DNA of 64,000 nucleotides from an uncultured Paracoccaceae bacterium (GCA_947492825.1 CANLNT010000001.1:1178001-1242000), one strand, 5' to 3'; shown: positions 37,655 to 48,179, counted from the stretch's first letter. Notes: generated from the letters alone by a model not told the origin. Translations and numbers: made by a program.

Positions 37655-38307
37655 CTTCACCACAATCAGCTTATGATTTGGCGCGGCCGCGTCTTTTGGC
37701 GCGATTCTGACGGCTGGTATCTGTTTGCACCGTTGGGGTGCGATTATTTGACCAATAATTGATACCTTCAGCAGGGATAATTTTGGCCAGAAGAACGGAC
37801 GACCCGCTAGATATGGGGGGTCCGGCATCGCTTGCATACCACCAGCGGTGGTCAGCGTGGCGCGACCGACACATTATTTTTGGGCCGCAACAGCGGGGGC
37901 AGATGCGCGCCGACTTCACCCAAAGTCTTAACCGATCTTGCTAAAGGTGCGGGTTCATTCGGTTTTCGCTGTGGAGAATTCTGTGGGGGAATCGCAGCGC
38001 TTTGGATGGGTCAGGCAGAGCCGGTTCGGTCAACAGCAAAATCCCAAGATTTAGTGAATAATCCCGTTGACCCACTAGGTGTAGTTGCGTCAAGTTGTGC
38101 AGGCCGATTGGGACGACACAAGATGTAGATCGGCAGGGACGGGGAGTGTTCCGCTGACAACCAGATCGACCAGCGTGGCTGCTTGGGCTGCGCACGGGCG
38201 ATTTGCGGCCTGACGTACCCCATTCCAGAGGCATCGCACCGGCATCACCGGGGCAGGTTATTTTGATCATACGCCGCAACGACGGCAAAGAAGACGGGGC
38301 TGACGCA
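37655..38307. other. 653-bp region without a supported gene upstream of nrdJ
   Basis: It holds a partial copy of the dispersed repeat core (GGATAATTTTGGCCAGAAGAA, about 37778-37798) and the candidate NrdR boxes at 38042-38087. Six-frame readings here lack ribosome sites and recognisable domains. No B12 riboswitch consensus was found although the downstream gene encodes a B12 enzyme. Confidence 0.6.
38042..38087 (+). promoter_or_regulatory. Candidate paired NrdR boxes at the nrdJ promoter
   Basis: Two 16-bp imperfect matches to the NrdR consensus ACACTATATATAGTGT lie at 38042-38057 (core AAGATTTAGTG) and 38072-38087 (core CACTAGGTGTAGT). Each matches at 10 of 16 positions. The centres are 30 bp apart, near three helical turns, as required for NrdR. 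A TTGACC (38067-38072) overlaps the second box, consistent with repression. Confidence 0.5.
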
Positions 38308-41300
38308 ATGAAGATTGAACGCAATTTCACCACCGCAGGCGAAGATGCATATGCCGGGATCGGGTTTCGCAGCGCGACATCCGAAATCAGGAATCCTGAC
38401 GGCACCATCGTCTTCAAGCTGGAAAATTGCGAAATCCCCGAAGCCTGGAGCCAGGTCGCCTCTGACGTGATCGCACAGAAGTATTTCCGCAAGGCCGGTG
38501 TGCCCTCTGAGATCAAGCGCGTGAAGGAAAAGGGCGTGCCAGAGTTTCTGTGGCGCGGCGAACCTGCCAAAGGGGCCACCATGAGCGGTGAGACTTCCGC
38601 CAAACAGGTGTTTGACCGTCTGGCCGGGGCTTGGGCCTATTGGGGCTGGAAGGGCGGCTATTTCACCACCGAAGAAGATGCCCGCGCCTACTACGACGAA
38701 ATGCGCCACATGCTGGCGACCCAGCGCGCGGCCCCCAACAGCCCGCAGTGGTTCAACACCGGCCTGCACTGGGCCTACGGCATCGACGGCCCGGCACAGG
38801 GCCACTACTACGTCGATTATCAGACCAAAGAGTTGACGAAATCCGCGTCCTCTTATGAGCATCCGCAGCCCCACGCCTGCTTCATCCAGTCGGTCAGCGA
38901 CGATCTGGTCAACGATGGCGGCATCATGGACCTTTGGGTGCGCGAGGCGCGCCTGTTCAAATATGGCTCTGGCACTGGAACCAACTTCAGCTCGCTGCGC
39001 GGCGAGGGTGAGCCGCTGTCAGGTGGTGGTAAATCCTCTGGCCTGATGGGTTTCCTGAAAATCGGTGACCGCGCAGCCGGCGCGATCAAGTCGGGCGGCA
39101 CAACACGCCGTGCGGCCAAGATGGTGATCGTCGATGCCGACCACCCCGACATCGAAGAATTCATCAACTGGAAGGTCATCGAAGAACAAAAGGTCGCGTC
39201 CATCGTCGCCGGTTCCAAGATGCACGAGCAAAAGCTGAACGCGATCTTTGCGGCGATCAAAGCATGGGACGGGGCAGAGGCTGACGCCTATGACCCCAAG
39301 GTGAACAACACCCTGCAAGCCGCTGTGCGCGATGCAAAAAAGGTGATGATCCCCGAAACCTACATCAAGCGCGTGCTGGACTATGCCAAGCAGGGCCACA
39401 CCAGCATTGAGTTCCCGACTTACGACACCGATTGGGATAGCGAAGCCTATTCGAGTGTTTCTGGCCAGAACTCCAACAACTCCATCCGCGTCACAGATGA
39501 ATTCCTGAAAGCGGTTGAAAATGGCGAGCAGTGGAAACTGCGCAACCGCAAGAACGGCGAAGTGGCGAAAATCATTGACGCCCGCGAGTTGTGGGAAAAA
39601 GTGGGGCACGCCGCATGGGCCTGTGCCGATCCGGGCATCCAGTACCATGATACCGTGAACGCTTGGCACACTTGCCCAGAAGACGGTGAGATTCGGGGAT
39701 CAAACCCTTGTTCTGAATACATGTTCCTCGATGACACGGCCTGTAACCTGGCCTCGATGAACTTGCTGACTTTCTACAAGGACGGCCAGTTTCAGGTCGA
39801 AGACTACATCCACGCCACACGCCTCTGGACTGTGACGCTCGAAATCTCTGTGATGATGGCGCAGTTCCCGTCCAAGGAAATCGCGCAGCGGTCTTATGAC
39901 TTCCGCACGCTGGGTCTGGGCTATGCCAACATCGGCGGTCTGCTGATGAATATGGGCTACGGTTACGACAGCGCCGAAGGCCGCAGCATGGGCGCAGCCC
40001 TGACCGCGATCCTGACAGGCGTGTCTTATGCCACATCCGCCGAGATGGCCGGAGAGCTGGGCGCATTCCCCGGCTACAAGAAAAACAGCAAGCACATGCT
40101 GCGCGTCATCAAAAACCACCGTCAGGCCGCACTGGGCAATACCGACGGTTATGACAACCTTGAGATCAAGCCTGTGGCACTAGATCACGCCAATTGCCCC
40201 GATGATCGCCTGTGCGACATTGCTGTCGGTGCATGGGACGAGGCGCTGAAGCTGGGTAAAAAGCACGGCTACCGCAACGCGCAAGTGTCGGTGATTGCGC
40301 CGACCGGGACCATTGGTCTTGTCATGGATTGTGACACAACCGGGATTGAGCCTGACTTTGCGCTGGTGAAGTTCAAAAAACTCGCCGGTGGCGGTTATTT
40401 CAAGATCATCAACCAGTCGGTACCTGCAGCCCTTGAAACACTCGGCTACGGTTCTGCCCAGATCGAAGAAATCATTGCCTATGCGGTTGGCCACGGGTCA
40501 TTGGGCCAAGCACCTGCGATCAACCACACCAGCCTGATCGGTCATGGTTTTGGTCAGGCCGAGCTGGAAAAGATCGAAGGCGCGCTGAAGTCAGCTTTCG
40601 ACATCCGGTTCGTGTTCAACCAGTGGACGCTGGGGGAAGAGTTCTGCACCCAGACGCTGGGCATCCCTGCGGCCAAACTGAACGATCCAACCTTTGATCT
40701 GCTGCGTCACCTTGGCTTCTCAAAGCAGGACATCGACGCGGCCAACGACCACGTCTGCGGCACCATGACGCTCGAGGGCGCGCCGTTCCTCAAGGACGAG
40801 CACCTGAACGTCTTTGACTGCGCCAACCCCTGCGGCAAGAAGGGCAAGCGTTTCCTGTCCGTCGACAGCCACATCCACATGATGGCCGCGGCGCAATCGT
40901 TCATCTCCGGCGCGATCTCCAAGACGATCAACATGCCCAACGATGCCACGATCGAAGACTGTCAGAAGGCCTATGAACTCAGCTGGTCGCTCGGCATCAA
41001 GGCCAACGCGCTGTACCGTGACGGCTCCAAGCTCAGCCAGCCACTTGCCGCCGCACTCGTCGAAGACGACGAAGAGGCGCAAGAGGTGCTGGAAAGCGGC
41101 AGCCAGCAGGAAAAAGCCGCCGTGCTGGCTGAAAAAGTGGTCGAGAAGATCATCGTCAAAGAGATACTCAAAGAGCACGAGCGCACCAAGATGCCGCAGC
41201 GGCGGCGCGGCTATACGCAAAAGGCCATCGTCGGTGGGCACAAGGTTTATCTGCGCACCGGTGAATACGAAAGCGGCAAGCTGGGCGAGATCTTCATCGA

Positions 41301-41937
41301 CATGCACAAGGAAGGTGCGGGCTTCCGGGCGATGATGAACAACTTCGCCATCGCGGTCTCCGTGGGCCTGCAATACGGCGTGCCGCTCGAGGAATTCGTT
41401 GACGCCTTCACCTTCACCAAGTTCGAACCCGCAGGCATGGTGCAGGGCAACGACAGCATCAAGACCGCGACGTCGATCCTTGACTACATCTTCCGCGAAC
41501 TGGCTGTGTCCTACCTCGACCGCACCGATCTGGCGCACGTCAAACCCGAAGGCGTCAGCTTTGACGAGCTGGGCCGTGGCGAAGAAGAGGGTGTCAGCAA
41601 CTTCACCGAACTGGAAGGCACCCGCGCGTCGTCACAGGTGGATGTGCTGAAAAAGGTGGTGTCCACGGGCTACCTCCGCAACCGCGCCCCGCAGGAACTG
41701 ATGGTGCTGGATGGTGGCATGAACCCGGTCGCAGCCCTCAACACGCTTGTGCCAGAGGTGGCCGACGCCGCCGTGGCAGAGGCCGTGACCTCTACCACCG
41801 GACTGACCCTGCGCGACAAGGCCAAGATGCAGGGCTACGAGGGCGACCCCTGCGGCGAATGCGGCAACTACACGCTGGTGCGCAATGGGACATGCATGAA
41901 GTGCAACACCTGCGGCGGGACAAGCGGGTGTAGCTGA
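38308..41937 (+). CDS. nrdJ: Adenosylcobalamin-dependent (class II) ribonucleoside-diphosphate reductase
   Basis: The 1209-residue enzyme makes deoxynucleotides with a B12-derived radical and needs neither oxygen nor a second subunit. The start [15 protein letters not shown] at 38308 is canonical; the in-frame extension to 38203 crosses the promoter. Substrate-site and radical blocks are [21 protein letters not shown] near 470 (with Cys) and [20 protein letters not shown]-like near 660. The redox-active C-terminus is rich in Cys ([22 protein letters not shown]). It belongs to the long proteobacterial form with a C-terminal zinc-like tail. Candidate NrdR boxes lie upstream. Confidence 0.96.
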   Translation: MKIERNFTTAGEDAYAGIGFRSATSEIRNPDGTIVFKLENCEIPEAWSQVASDVIAQKYFRKAGVPSEIKRVKEKGVPEFLWRGEPAKGATMSGETSAKQVFDRLAGAWAYWGWKGGYFTTEEDARAYYDEMRHMLATQRAAPNSPQWFNTGLHWAYGIDGPAQGHYYVDYQTKELTKSASSYEHPQPHACFIQSVSDDLVNDGGIMDLWVREARLFKYGSGTGTNFSSLRGEGEPLSGGGKSSGLMGFLKIGDRAAGAIKSGGTTRRAAKMVIVDADHPDIEEFINWKVIEEQKVASIVAGSKMHEQKLNAIFAAIKAWDGAEADAYDPKVNNTLQAAVRDAKKVMIPETYIKRVLDYAKQGHTSIEFPTYDTDWDSEAYSSVSGQNSNNSIRVTDEFLKAVENGEQWKLRNRKNGEVAKIIDARELWEKVGHAAWACADPGIQYHDTVNAWHTCPEDGEIRGSNPCSEYMFLDDTACNLASMNLLTFYKDGQFQVEDYIHATRLWTVTLEISVMMAQFPSKEIAQRSYDFRTLGLGYANIGGLLMNMGYGYDSAEGRSMGAALTAILTGVSYATSAEMAGELGAFPGYKKNSKHMLRVIKNHRQAALGNTDGYDNLEIKPVALDHANCPDDRLCDIAVGAWDEALKLGKKHGYRNAQVSVIAPTGTIGLVMDCDTTGIEPDFALVKFKKLAGGGYFKIINQSVPAALETLGYGSAQIEEIIAYAVGHGSLGQAPAINHTSLIGHGFGQAELEKIEGALKSAFDIRFVFNQWTLGEEFCTQTLGIPAAKLNDPTFDLLRHLGFSKQDIDAANDHVCGTMTLEGAPFLKDEHLNVFDCANPCGKKGKRFLSVDSHIHMMAAAQSFISGAISKTINMPNDATIEDCQKAYELSWSLGIKANALYRDGSKLSQPLAAALVEDDEEAQEVLESGSQQEKAAVLAEKVVEKIIVKEILKEHERTKMPQRRRGYTQKAIVGGHKVYLRTGEYESGKLGEIFIDMHKEGAGFRAMMNNFAIAVSVGLQYGVPLEEFVDAFTFTKFEPAGMVQGNDSIKTATSILDYIFRELAVSYLDRTDLAHVKPEGVSFDELGRGEEEGVSNFTELEGTRASSQVDVLKKVVSTGYLRNRAPQELMVLDGGMNPVAALNTLVPEVADAAVAEAVTSTTGLTLRDKAKMQGYEGDPCGECGNYTLVRNGTCMKCNTCGGTSGCS

Positions 41938-42326
41938 TGTCAAAGAGCACAAAATCAATCGGAGTAGAGCTTCATAACTGTCGTGATGTGTCGATCATTG
42001 GTTGCAAAATCGTGGGAGCAGACGTCGGACTGTCTCTCGAGAATGGATTGGGGGCGTTTATGACAGGCACGGTAATCCAATCTTCACAAGCCGGTGTCGT
42101 TGCTCAAAACTTTCATCAAGTCGATTTGGTAGAAAACCAGATCTATTTGGATGTCGATAGGGATTTCCCCGAAGAAGTATTGACTGAAATTTCAAAAATC
42201 AAAGAAGGCTCGTCTTCTTACGGAGAATTTGTCAATCGGTTGCGGCGTTCGCGCGCCGGGCATTGGATGTCTCAGCAAAAGGGGATCGAATGGGCTGCTC
42301 TTGCAGCTAAATTCTTTGGATCATGA
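41937..42326 (+). CDS. Small beta-helix-like protein of unknown function, atypical composition
   Basis: The 129-residue protein starts inside the nrdJ stop (TGATG), so its translation is coupled to nrdJ. Residues 5-75 show the regular spacing of hydrophobic and small residues of a right-handed parallel beta-helix (VELHNCRDVSIIGCKIVGA, VGLSLENGLGAFMTGTVI, AGVVAQNFHQVDLVENQI). A helical C-terminal tail (about 80-129) follows. It is visibly AT-richer than its neighbours, with less biased codons, which suggests acquisition from elsewhere. No signal peptide is present. I do not recognise a function; it could be a fragment of a larger beta-helix protein. Confidence 0.6.
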   Translation: MSKSTKSIGVELHNCRDVSIIGCKIVGADVGLSLENGLGAFMTGTVIQSSQAGVVAQNFHQVDLVENQIYLDVDRDFPEEVLTEISKIKEGSSSYGEFVNRLRRSRAGHWMSQQKGIEWAALAAKFFGS

Positions 42327-42424
42327 GTAGAGGAACCCAAAGTGGCTGAGGTCACTTTCGGCGCGGATCGGGCCGCAGGCAATAAACCGGGCGGTACATA
42401 AACACGAGCCTGATCAGCGAAACT

Positions 42425-42456
42425 AAAGGGCGGCCTTCGGGTCGCCCCTTTTTTTT
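42425..42456 (+). terminator. Rho-independent terminator of the nrdJ transcript
   Basis: The stem AAGGGCGGCC-TTCG-GGTCGCCCCTT is followed by an uninterrupted run of T residues (to 42456). It lies about 100 bp past the beta-helix orphan's stop. Confidence 0.9.
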
Positions 42457-42504
42457 GTGGGTGGGTGGGGTTTATGGGATGCGTTTTTTGCCGTTGGGTG
42501 GTTG

Positions 42505-42710
42505 GCTTAGCCCGCCATTGCCACTGGGTGACGGCCGCAACTTTGCAAGCAAAGCCGCTTACCCGCACTGATGCATTCGCCTGCGTCAAATGCACTTCTT
42601 CTGGCCAAAAAATATCCCAGGGAGTTTGAGGGACAGCGTCCCTCATCCGCGCCGCCACGCGGCGCAAAAGATCGCGCGCGGCGCAGCCGCACATTTTTCG
42701 AAACCATGCC
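42505..42710 (-). repeat. Composite dispersed repeat, copy B
   Basis: On the minus strand it reads as hairpin-rich GC module, GAGGGACGCTGTCCCTC hairpin, core GGATATTTTTTGGCCAGAAGAAG, then GTGCATTTGACGCAGGC, then module 2 (GCGGCTTTGCTTGCAAAG and GTTGCGGCCGTCACC). It is closely similar in order and sequence to copy E at 63.5-63.7 kb. Confidence 0.8.
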
Positions 42711-42770
42711 GTTGTTTGCGCCCCACACCGTCACTATCCTTTTGTTATCATTGAAACGAAAGGACATTGG

Positions 42771-43553
42771 ATGCGATGCCATGAAGTAGATTACGAAATT
42801 TTCGGCGATGACATGCAGATCGTCGAAGTTGAACTCGACCCCGGAGAAAAGCTGATCGCCGAGGCCGGTGCGATGAACTACATGGAAGACGGCATCGGGT
42901 TTGACACCAAGATGGGCGATGGCACTACGCCAACCTCCGGGGTGATGGGCGCGCTGATGAACGTGGGCAAACGGGTGCTGACCGGCGAATCGATCTTTTT
43001 GACCCACTTTCGCAACGACGCCCCCGGCGGCAAGCGCCGCGTGGCTTTTGCGGCACCCTATCCGGGCAAGATCATACCCATCGACATGGCCACTGTCGGG
43101 GAAGAGCTGATTTGCCAGAAAGATGCTTTTCTCTGTGCGGCCTTCGGCACCACCACCGACATCGCCTTTCAGCGCAAGCTGGGGGCGGGGTTCTTTGGCG
43201 GTGAAGGATTTATCATGCAGCGCCTGCGCGGCGATGGCATGGCCTTCATCCATGTAGGCGGCACGGTGATCAAACGCGAATTGGCCGCGGGTGAAACCTT
43301 GCGCGTTGATACGGGCTGTTTTGCGGCCTGCTCCAGCACGGTTGACTACAACATCGAACGCGCAGGCAACCTCAAGTCGATGGTTTTCGGCGGCGAAGGG
43401 CTGTTTATCGCCACGCTGCACGGTCCGGGCACCGTCTATCTGCAATCGCTGCCGTTCTCGCGCTTGGCCAACCGGGTGCTGCAAGCCGCAGGCGGCGGCA
43501 AAGGCGAAGGCTCGGTCCTTGGTGGGCTGGGGGATATGTTCGGCGACAGATAA
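42771..43553 (+). CDS. TIGR00266/AIM24 family protein
   Basis: The 260-residue protein has the TIGR00266 pattern: [25 protein letters not shown] near the start, [22 protein letters not shown] near 145 and a Gly-rich C-terminus ([18 protein letters not shown]). The family forms a double-stranded beta-helix and its biochemical role is unknown. A well-placed AGGA precedes the ATG. It lies between repeat copies B and C and converges on the tungstate transporter genes. Confidence 0.88.
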   Translation: MRCHEVDYEIFGDDMQIVEVELDPGEKLIAEAGAMNYMEDGIGFDTKMGDGTTPTSGVMGALMNVGKRVLTGESIFLTHFRNDAPGGKRRVAFAAPYPGKIIPIDMATVGEELICQKDAFLCAAFGTTTDIAFQRKLGAGFFGGEGFIMQRLRGDGMAFIHVGGTVIKRELAAGETLRVDTGCFAACSSTVDYNIERAGNLKSMVFGGEGLFIATLHGPGTVYLQSLPFSRLANRVLQAAGGGKGEGSVLGGLGDMFGDR

Positions 43554-43559
43554 ACGGCA

Positions 43560-43613
43560 GGACCGGGGGCTGTCTGCCCCCGGACCCCCGAGGATTATTT
43601 TGGCCAGAAGAAG
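43560..43613 (+). repeat. Dispersed repeat, copy C, with terminator-like hairpin
   Basis: The hairpin CCGGGGGC-TGTCT-GCCCCCGG (43563-43583) is followed by ACCCCCGAGGATTATTTTGGCCAGAAGAAG. It sits exactly between the convergent TIGR00266 and tupA genes, where it could terminate transcription from the left. Confidence 0.75.
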
Positions 43614-44396
43614 TTAGGGCACGGCGTTAAAGGTGAAAAGCTGCGCGCCATTGATCTGGTAGCTATTGATCAGATCAGCGGCGCGCGGGCTGGTGAGCCA
43701 AGCCTCAAGCTTTGCCACGGCACCGACGGCCACATGCGGATGCTGCTCGGGATTGACCGGCAGCAGGCTGTATTGGTTGAACAACATCGGGTCGCCTGCA
43801 TAAAGCAGTGCCAGATCGCCCGGATTGCCAAAATTCAGCCAGCTGGCCCTGTCGGCCAAAACGTAAGCGGGCAGCCCAGCGGCGGTGTTCAGTGCGGCCC
43901 CCATGCCGGACCCGGTTTCTAGATACCAATCGCCTGCAGGCGGATCGGGCCAAAGGGCTTGTTCCGCTTTATGGGTGCCGCTGTCATCGCCACGACTGAC
44001 AAACAGGGCCTTGGCCTGCCCAATCCGCGCCAGCGCATCGCGGGCCGACGTCGCATCACGGATGCCTGCAGGGTCATTTGCGGGGCCGATCAGCACAAAA
44101 TCATTGTACATGATCTCGCGCCGATGGGTGCCGTGGCCCGCGGCGACAAAATCCTCTTCGGCGGCGCGCGCATGCACCAGCACCGCATCCACATCACCCG
44201 CCGCACCCAGCCGCAGGGCCTGCCCAGTGCCGACGACCAACAGTTGCACCGTGATCCCGGTATCAGCAGCAATCGCAGGCAAAAGCACATCCGCAAGGCC
44301 GGAATTTTCAAAAGATGTGGTGACTGCAAGCTTGAGCGTCTCGGCATGGGCAAGAGGTGCCGAAAGCAGTAGCCAAAGGACAGCGATCAGGCGCAT
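43614..44396 (-). CDS. tupA: Tungstate ABC transporter substrate-binding protein
   Basis: The 260-residue periplasmic protein has a signal peptide (MRLIAVLWLLLSAPLAHA) and the PBP fold typical of TupA/ModA-like oxyanion carriers. Seen are VTTSFENSGLADVLLP near 26, HARAAEEDFVAAGHG near 76 and RGDDSGTHKAEQALW near 135 (oxyanion-binding Thr/Ser). A GTG precedes the ATG; I use the ATG at 44396, which overlaps the tupC stop. The tupBCA genes form one operon. Tungstate rather than molybdate is inferred from the TupA-type sequence. Confidence 0.9.
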   Translation of the reverse strand: MRLIAVLWLLLSAPLAHAETLKLAVTTSFENSGLADVLLPAIAADTGITVQLLVVGTGQALRLGAAGDVDAVLVHARAAEEDFVAAGHGTHRREIMYNDFVLIGPANDPAGIRDATSARDALARIGQAKALFVSRGDDSGTHKAEQALWPDPPAGDWYLETGSGMGAALNTAAGLPAYVLADRASWLNFGNPGDLALLYAGDPMLFNQYSLLPVNPEQHPHVAVGAVAKLEAWLTSPRAADLINSYQINGAQLFTFNAVP

Positions 44397-45085
44397 CACA
44401 GGATGTCCCCCCGTAAAAAGGCCGCAAGCTCAGGAGTTTGCGGGGCGTTCAGAATGTCGTTCCCGCGCTCGTGGATCTGGCCCTGCACCATGAACAGCGC
44501 GTCACTCGCCAGCCTGCGGGCCTGCCCCATGTCGTGGGTGGCAAGGATGATCCGCGTGCCGCGTGACGCCGCGTCCAGCAGCAAGGCTTCAATCGCACGG
44601 GTCGCAGCCCCGTCAAGACTGGCGCAGGGCTCATCCAGAAACAGCACCTTGGGGGCGGTGATCAGCGCGCGGGCGAGTGCTAGCTTTTGCCGCTCGCCCC
44701 CCGACAGGCGCGACGCTTGCAGGTGCAGCTTGGCCGTCAGCCCCGCACGGGCCGCCCAATCCGCAACGCGGGCCTCTTGGTCGGGCGCTCGCGACAGGGT
44801 CAGCGGATAGCGCAGATTGCCTGCCACCGTGCGGCGCAACACCACGGGGGCCTGGAACACGAAGGACTGGTGCTGATGCGCCACGGCAGCGGGAACAGCC
44901 CAGTCCAAGGTGCCATCCGACAACCGCTCGATCCCGTGCAGCGCGCGCAACAGCGTGGTCTTGCCTGACCCGTTTGGCCCCATGACCACGGTGATCCCGG
45001 CACCCTCCAGCGTCAGATCAATTGGGCCAAGCAGCACCTTTCCCTTGCGACGCACGATCAGCCCCTTGGCGTTCAGCGGCAACAT
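44396..45085 (-). CDS. tupC: Tungstate ABC transporter ATP-binding protein
   Basis: The 229-residue ABC ATPase has Walker A GPNGSGKT at 36-43, signature LSGGERQKLALARAL near 134, Walker B VLFLDEP near 159 and the H-loop ATHDMG near 190. The ATG at 45085 overlaps the permease stop by 1 bp; a longer in-frame reading to 45121 overlaps tupB. It energises oxyanion import with TupB. Confidence 0.92.
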   Translation of the reverse strand: MLPLNAKGLIVRRKGKVLLGPIDLTLEGAGITVVMGPNGSGKTTLLRALHGIERLSDGTLDWAVPAAVAHQHQSFVFQAPVVLRRTVAGNLRYPLTLSRAPDQEARVADWAARAGLTAKLHLQASRLSGGERQKLALARALITAPKVLFLDEPCASLDGAATRAIEALLLDAASRGTRIILATHDMGQARRLASDALFMVQGQIHERGNDILNAPQTPELAAFLRGDIL

Positions 45086-45789
45086 CACCAGCGCCCCCGC
45101 CGTTCCGTGCCAGACAGCCAATGGATCGCCAGATTGATCACCAGCGCCAGCCCGATCAGCACAAACCCCAACGCCAGCGCCAAGGCGAAATCGCCCTTGC
45201 CGGTCTCAAGCGCGATCGCGGTGGTCAGCACCCGTGTCGCATTGTCGATGTTACCGCCCACGATCATGATCGCGCCGACCTCTCCGATGGCGCGGCCAAA
45301 TCCGGCCAGTGCAGCCGTCAGCAACGCGCGCCTGCCATCGGTGATCAAGGTGACGATCCGCTGCCACTTTGTAGCATTCAGCGAGGTCAGCAGGTCATGA
45401 TACTCGGCCCAAAGCTCTCGCATCGCCTGGTGGGTGATCGAGGCGATCAGCGGCGTGATGATGATCACCTGTGCAATAATCATGGCGGTGGGCGTGAACA
45501 GTAGGCCCAGCACACCAAACGGACCGGACCGGCTCAGCAAGATGTAGACAATCAGACCGACCACCACAGGCGGCAGGCCCATCAGCGCGTTCAGAACGGC
45601 AATCACAAGGCGCCGCAAGCGGAACCGCTGCACCGCCAGCGCCGTCCCCAAGGGGATCGCAATCAGGCTGGCAACCATCAGCGCGCTGATGCTGACCTGC
45701 AATGACCGCAAGCTGATCTGCACCAGATCGGCATCCAGCGTTGCGACCAGCCAAAAGGCGGCCACCAGTCCATCAAGGATATCATTCAT
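45085..45789 (-). CDS. tupB: Tungstate ABC transporter permease
   Basis: The 234-residue permease has about five or six membrane spans and the BPD_transp_1 EAA-like loop (AVLNALMGLPPVVVGLIVYIL, then FGRAIGEVGAIMIVGGNI). It is the first gene of the tup operon and overlaps tupC by 1 bp. The GEVGAIMIVGGNI block is the characteristic TupB-type signature. Confidence 0.92.
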   Translation of the reverse strand: MNDILDGLVAAFWLVATLDADLVQISLRSLQVSISALMVASLIAIPLGTALAVQRFRLRRLVIAVLNALMGLPPVVVGLIVYILLSRSGPFGVLGLLFTPTAMIIAQVIIITPLIASITHQAMRELWAEYHDLLTSLNATKWQRIVTLITDGRRALLTAALAGFGRAIGEVGAIMIVGGNIDNATRVLTTAIALETGKGDFALALALGFVLIGLALVINLAIHWLSGTERRGRW

Positions 45790-45850
45790 CTGCCAGACGC
45801 CGCGATCATGGCATTCCTGCTAGGGTGGCCCTGCGCCCTTGTCCAGCCAC

Positions 45851-46276
45851 CTATCCGACGCGCGGGATATCAAAACCGGCATCCGCCAGCACGAAGGTTT
45901 CGAATAGGAAACCGGGGGACACAGTGCAACTGACCAACGTGTAGTCGCCGGTCGTGCGCGCGGCTTGCCAATGGCCGGGCGGGACGATCAATTGCGGGGC
46001 TTGACCCGCCGCGAGATCAGGGCCCAACAGATCATCCGTTGCAGGGCCCTTGGCCTGCGCCGCGCGCGACAGGACCAGCGGCGCACCTGCGTGATAAAGC
46101 CAGATTTCAGCGGCATCCACCGTGTGCCAATGGCTCGATTCTCCGGCTTTCAACAGGAAGTAGATACAAGTCCCTGTGGCGCGGCCCGCATTCTCTGCAG
46201 CCCATGTCTGGCGGTAATAGCCACCTTCAGGATGCGGTTGCAGGTCCAGATGGGCAATGATCTCATCAGCTGTCAT
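45851..46276 (-). CDS. DUF985 cupin family protein
   Basis: The 141-residue small beta-barrel protein has the cupin_5 (DUF985) signature HPEGGYYRQTW near 15, SHWHTVDAAEIWLYHAG near 48 and LVSCTVSPGFLFETF near 113. The His and Glu residues could bind a metal or small sugar-like ligand. The function is not known. It is divergent from the FAD oxidoreductase over a 52-bp gap. Confidence 0.9.
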   Translation of the reverse strand: MTADEIIAHLDLQPHPEGGYYRQTWAAENAGRATGTCIYFLLKAGESSHWHTVDAAEIWLYHAGAPLVLSRAAQAKGPATDDLLGPDLAAGQAPQLIVPPGHWQAARTTGDYTLVSCTVSPGFLFETFVLADAGFDIPRVG

Positions 46277-46328
46277 GCCGCCACGTTACGGGATTGCGCG
46301 CGTGCGGCAATAGGGCGAGGGTGCAGGC

Positions 46329-47414
46329 ATGAAAGATATCGTGATTGTAGGGGCCGGGCTGATCGGGGCGGCACTGGCCTATCGCCTGTCAGCGGCAGGG
46401 GCAAAGGTGACGATTGTGGACATGGCTGGGCCCGCTGCCGGGGCCTCTGGTACGTCTTTTGGCTGGATCAACGCCAGCTTTTTCAAGGATGCGGATCACC
46501 ACCGCTTGCGTGCGGCCGGTATTGCCGCGCATCAGCGGCTGCACCAAACGCTCACCACCGGTGCCTACACATGGCAGCCCGCGCTTTGGTATGAAGAACA
46601 GGGCGATGCGCTGACCAAGATGGCCGATGATCTGCGCGCGCTTGACTACCCGGTGACCCAACTTGATCAGTCCCAGATCGCGGATCTGGAACCCAACATC
46701 GTGGCCCCTGACGCCGGCCTTTGCTTCGCGGCAGAGGGCGTTGTTGACGCCGCCGCATTAACCCGCGATCTGTTCGCCGCCGCACAGGCGAACGGTGCGC
46801 GCGCCGTGCTGGGCGTGACCGTGCAGGCAGTGCACCGGACGGCGGGGCAGGTAACCGGCGTGACAACAAACCAAGGTGTCATCAACGCCGATCAGGTGGT
46901 CGTCGCCGCAGGCACCGGGGCGGCAGATCTGATCGGCCTGCCGATGCTGACCCGGCCGGGGTTGCTGATGAAAACCAATGCCTTACCGCCGGTTCTCGCC
47001 CATATACTGGTCAGCCCCGCGGGCGAGGTAAAGCAAGACGCCGAGGGTCGCTTGGTCATGCCGACAGCGATTGGGCATCAGGCCGATGACAGCACGCAGC
47101 TTGCCCAAACCCCTGTGCTGGCGGCAGATGCCGCATTGGCGCGGTTGCAGGCGATGATCCCGCAGCATGATCTTTATTGGACCGAAGTGGCGCTGGCCTA
47201 CCGCCCGGTGCCGCAGGATGGATTGCCGGTGATTGGGGCTGTGGAACCGGGGCTTTATGCCTGCGTGATGCACTCTGGCGTGACCTTGGCGGCCATCTCG
47301 GCTGAATACGCCACGCAGGAATTGCTGCATGGCGATATGGTCAATGCGCTGGGGCCATATCGGCCCGCGCGGTTTGACCAAGGCGCGGACCATGCGGGCC
47401 TAGCTTTATCTTAG
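46329..47414 (+). CDS. FAD-dependent oxidoreductase (DAO family)
   Basis: The 361-residue protein has an N-terminal Rossmann motif VGAGLIGAALAYRLSAAG near 6-22 and a GTSFGWINASF segment near 41. A central FAD/substrate domain and a C-terminal GLYACVMHSGVTLAAISA block near 314 match D-amino-acid/glycine oxidase-like enzymes. It would oxidise an amine or amino acid, but the substrate is unknown. A clear ribosome site (GAGGGTGCAGG) precedes the ATG. It converges on the hydrolase gene with a 4-bp gap. Confidence 0.9.
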   Translation: MKDIVIVGAGLIGAALAYRLSAAGAKVTIVDMAGPAAGASGTSFGWINASFFKDADHHRLRAAGIAAHQRLHQTLTTGAYTWQPALWYEEQGDALTKMADDLRALDYPVTQLDQSQIADLEPNIVAPDAGLCFAAEGVVDAAALTRDLFAAAQANGARAVLGVTVQAVHRTAGQVTGVTTNQGVINADQVVVAAGTGAADLIGLPMLTRPGLLMKTNALPPVLAHILVSPAGEVKQDAEGRLVMPTAIGHQADDSTQLAQTPVLAADAALARLQAMIPQHDLYWTEVALAYRPVPQDGLPVIGAVEPGLYACVMHSGVTLAAISAEYATQELLHGDMVNALGPYRPARFDQGADHAGLALS

Positions 47415-47418
47415 GCGG

Positions 47419-48179
47419 TCACAACAGAAGAAGATCCTCGGGGAGTGCGGTGTCGTTGACCATGGCGCGCACCATGTCCGCAAAAAGTGTCGGGTTCTGA
47501 CCTGACCAACCATGCCCAAGCCCCGGCGCCTGCGCCGCTCTGCCATGCCGGACCATGGCAGCGATCTTGGTCTGGCTGTCGCGGATCAGCGCATGTTCCT
47601 TACCGCCCGCCGCGATCAACAAGCGACCGCCAAACCCGGAAATATCCGGCGCTTCGAAATCAACGGCGTTGTTGCTGGCGCGGCGAAAGGCCTGCGGCGT
47701 TGTCAGGCGGGCCGCAGCGACATATCCGTCGATCCTGTCGTCGGGAATGCCCAGATTTGCCGCATTCATGCGGGCAAGGCGGGGCAGACGGACAAAGGGT
47801 GACATCAGCGCGCCCATGACTTTCATCAGGGTCTTGTTGGGCATACCGTCTGCATGAACACCCGACAACGTGGCCGACGCAAAGCGCCTCGGCGCATGGT
47901 GTAACAAGTGCAGACCGACGTAACTGCCAAGTGACAAAGTCACCAGATGAACCGGTTTCTGGCTTGGTATGACGCTCAACACCTGTTCTGCCACGGCTGG
48001 CAGCGACTGCCATCGCATCTGCGCAGAGCGTCCGTGACCCGGCAGGTCCACCGTATGACAGCGCAGATCGGGCAGGGCGGCGATGACGTCCTGCCACATC
48101 CAACCTGATGTCCCGACGGCGTGCAGAAACACGACGTCGGGTGCATCAGATGGGCCAGCACTTTCGATGTGCGGCGACA

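Noticed and set aside
37655-38041. Possible integrated element or att site after tRNA-Pro
   Set aside because: No repeat of the tRNA 3' end, no integrase and no mobile genes were seen; only a partial dispersed repeat.
37655-38307. Cobalamin riboswitch before nrdJ
   Set aside because: No B12-box consensus or multi-stem layout could be recognised by eye.
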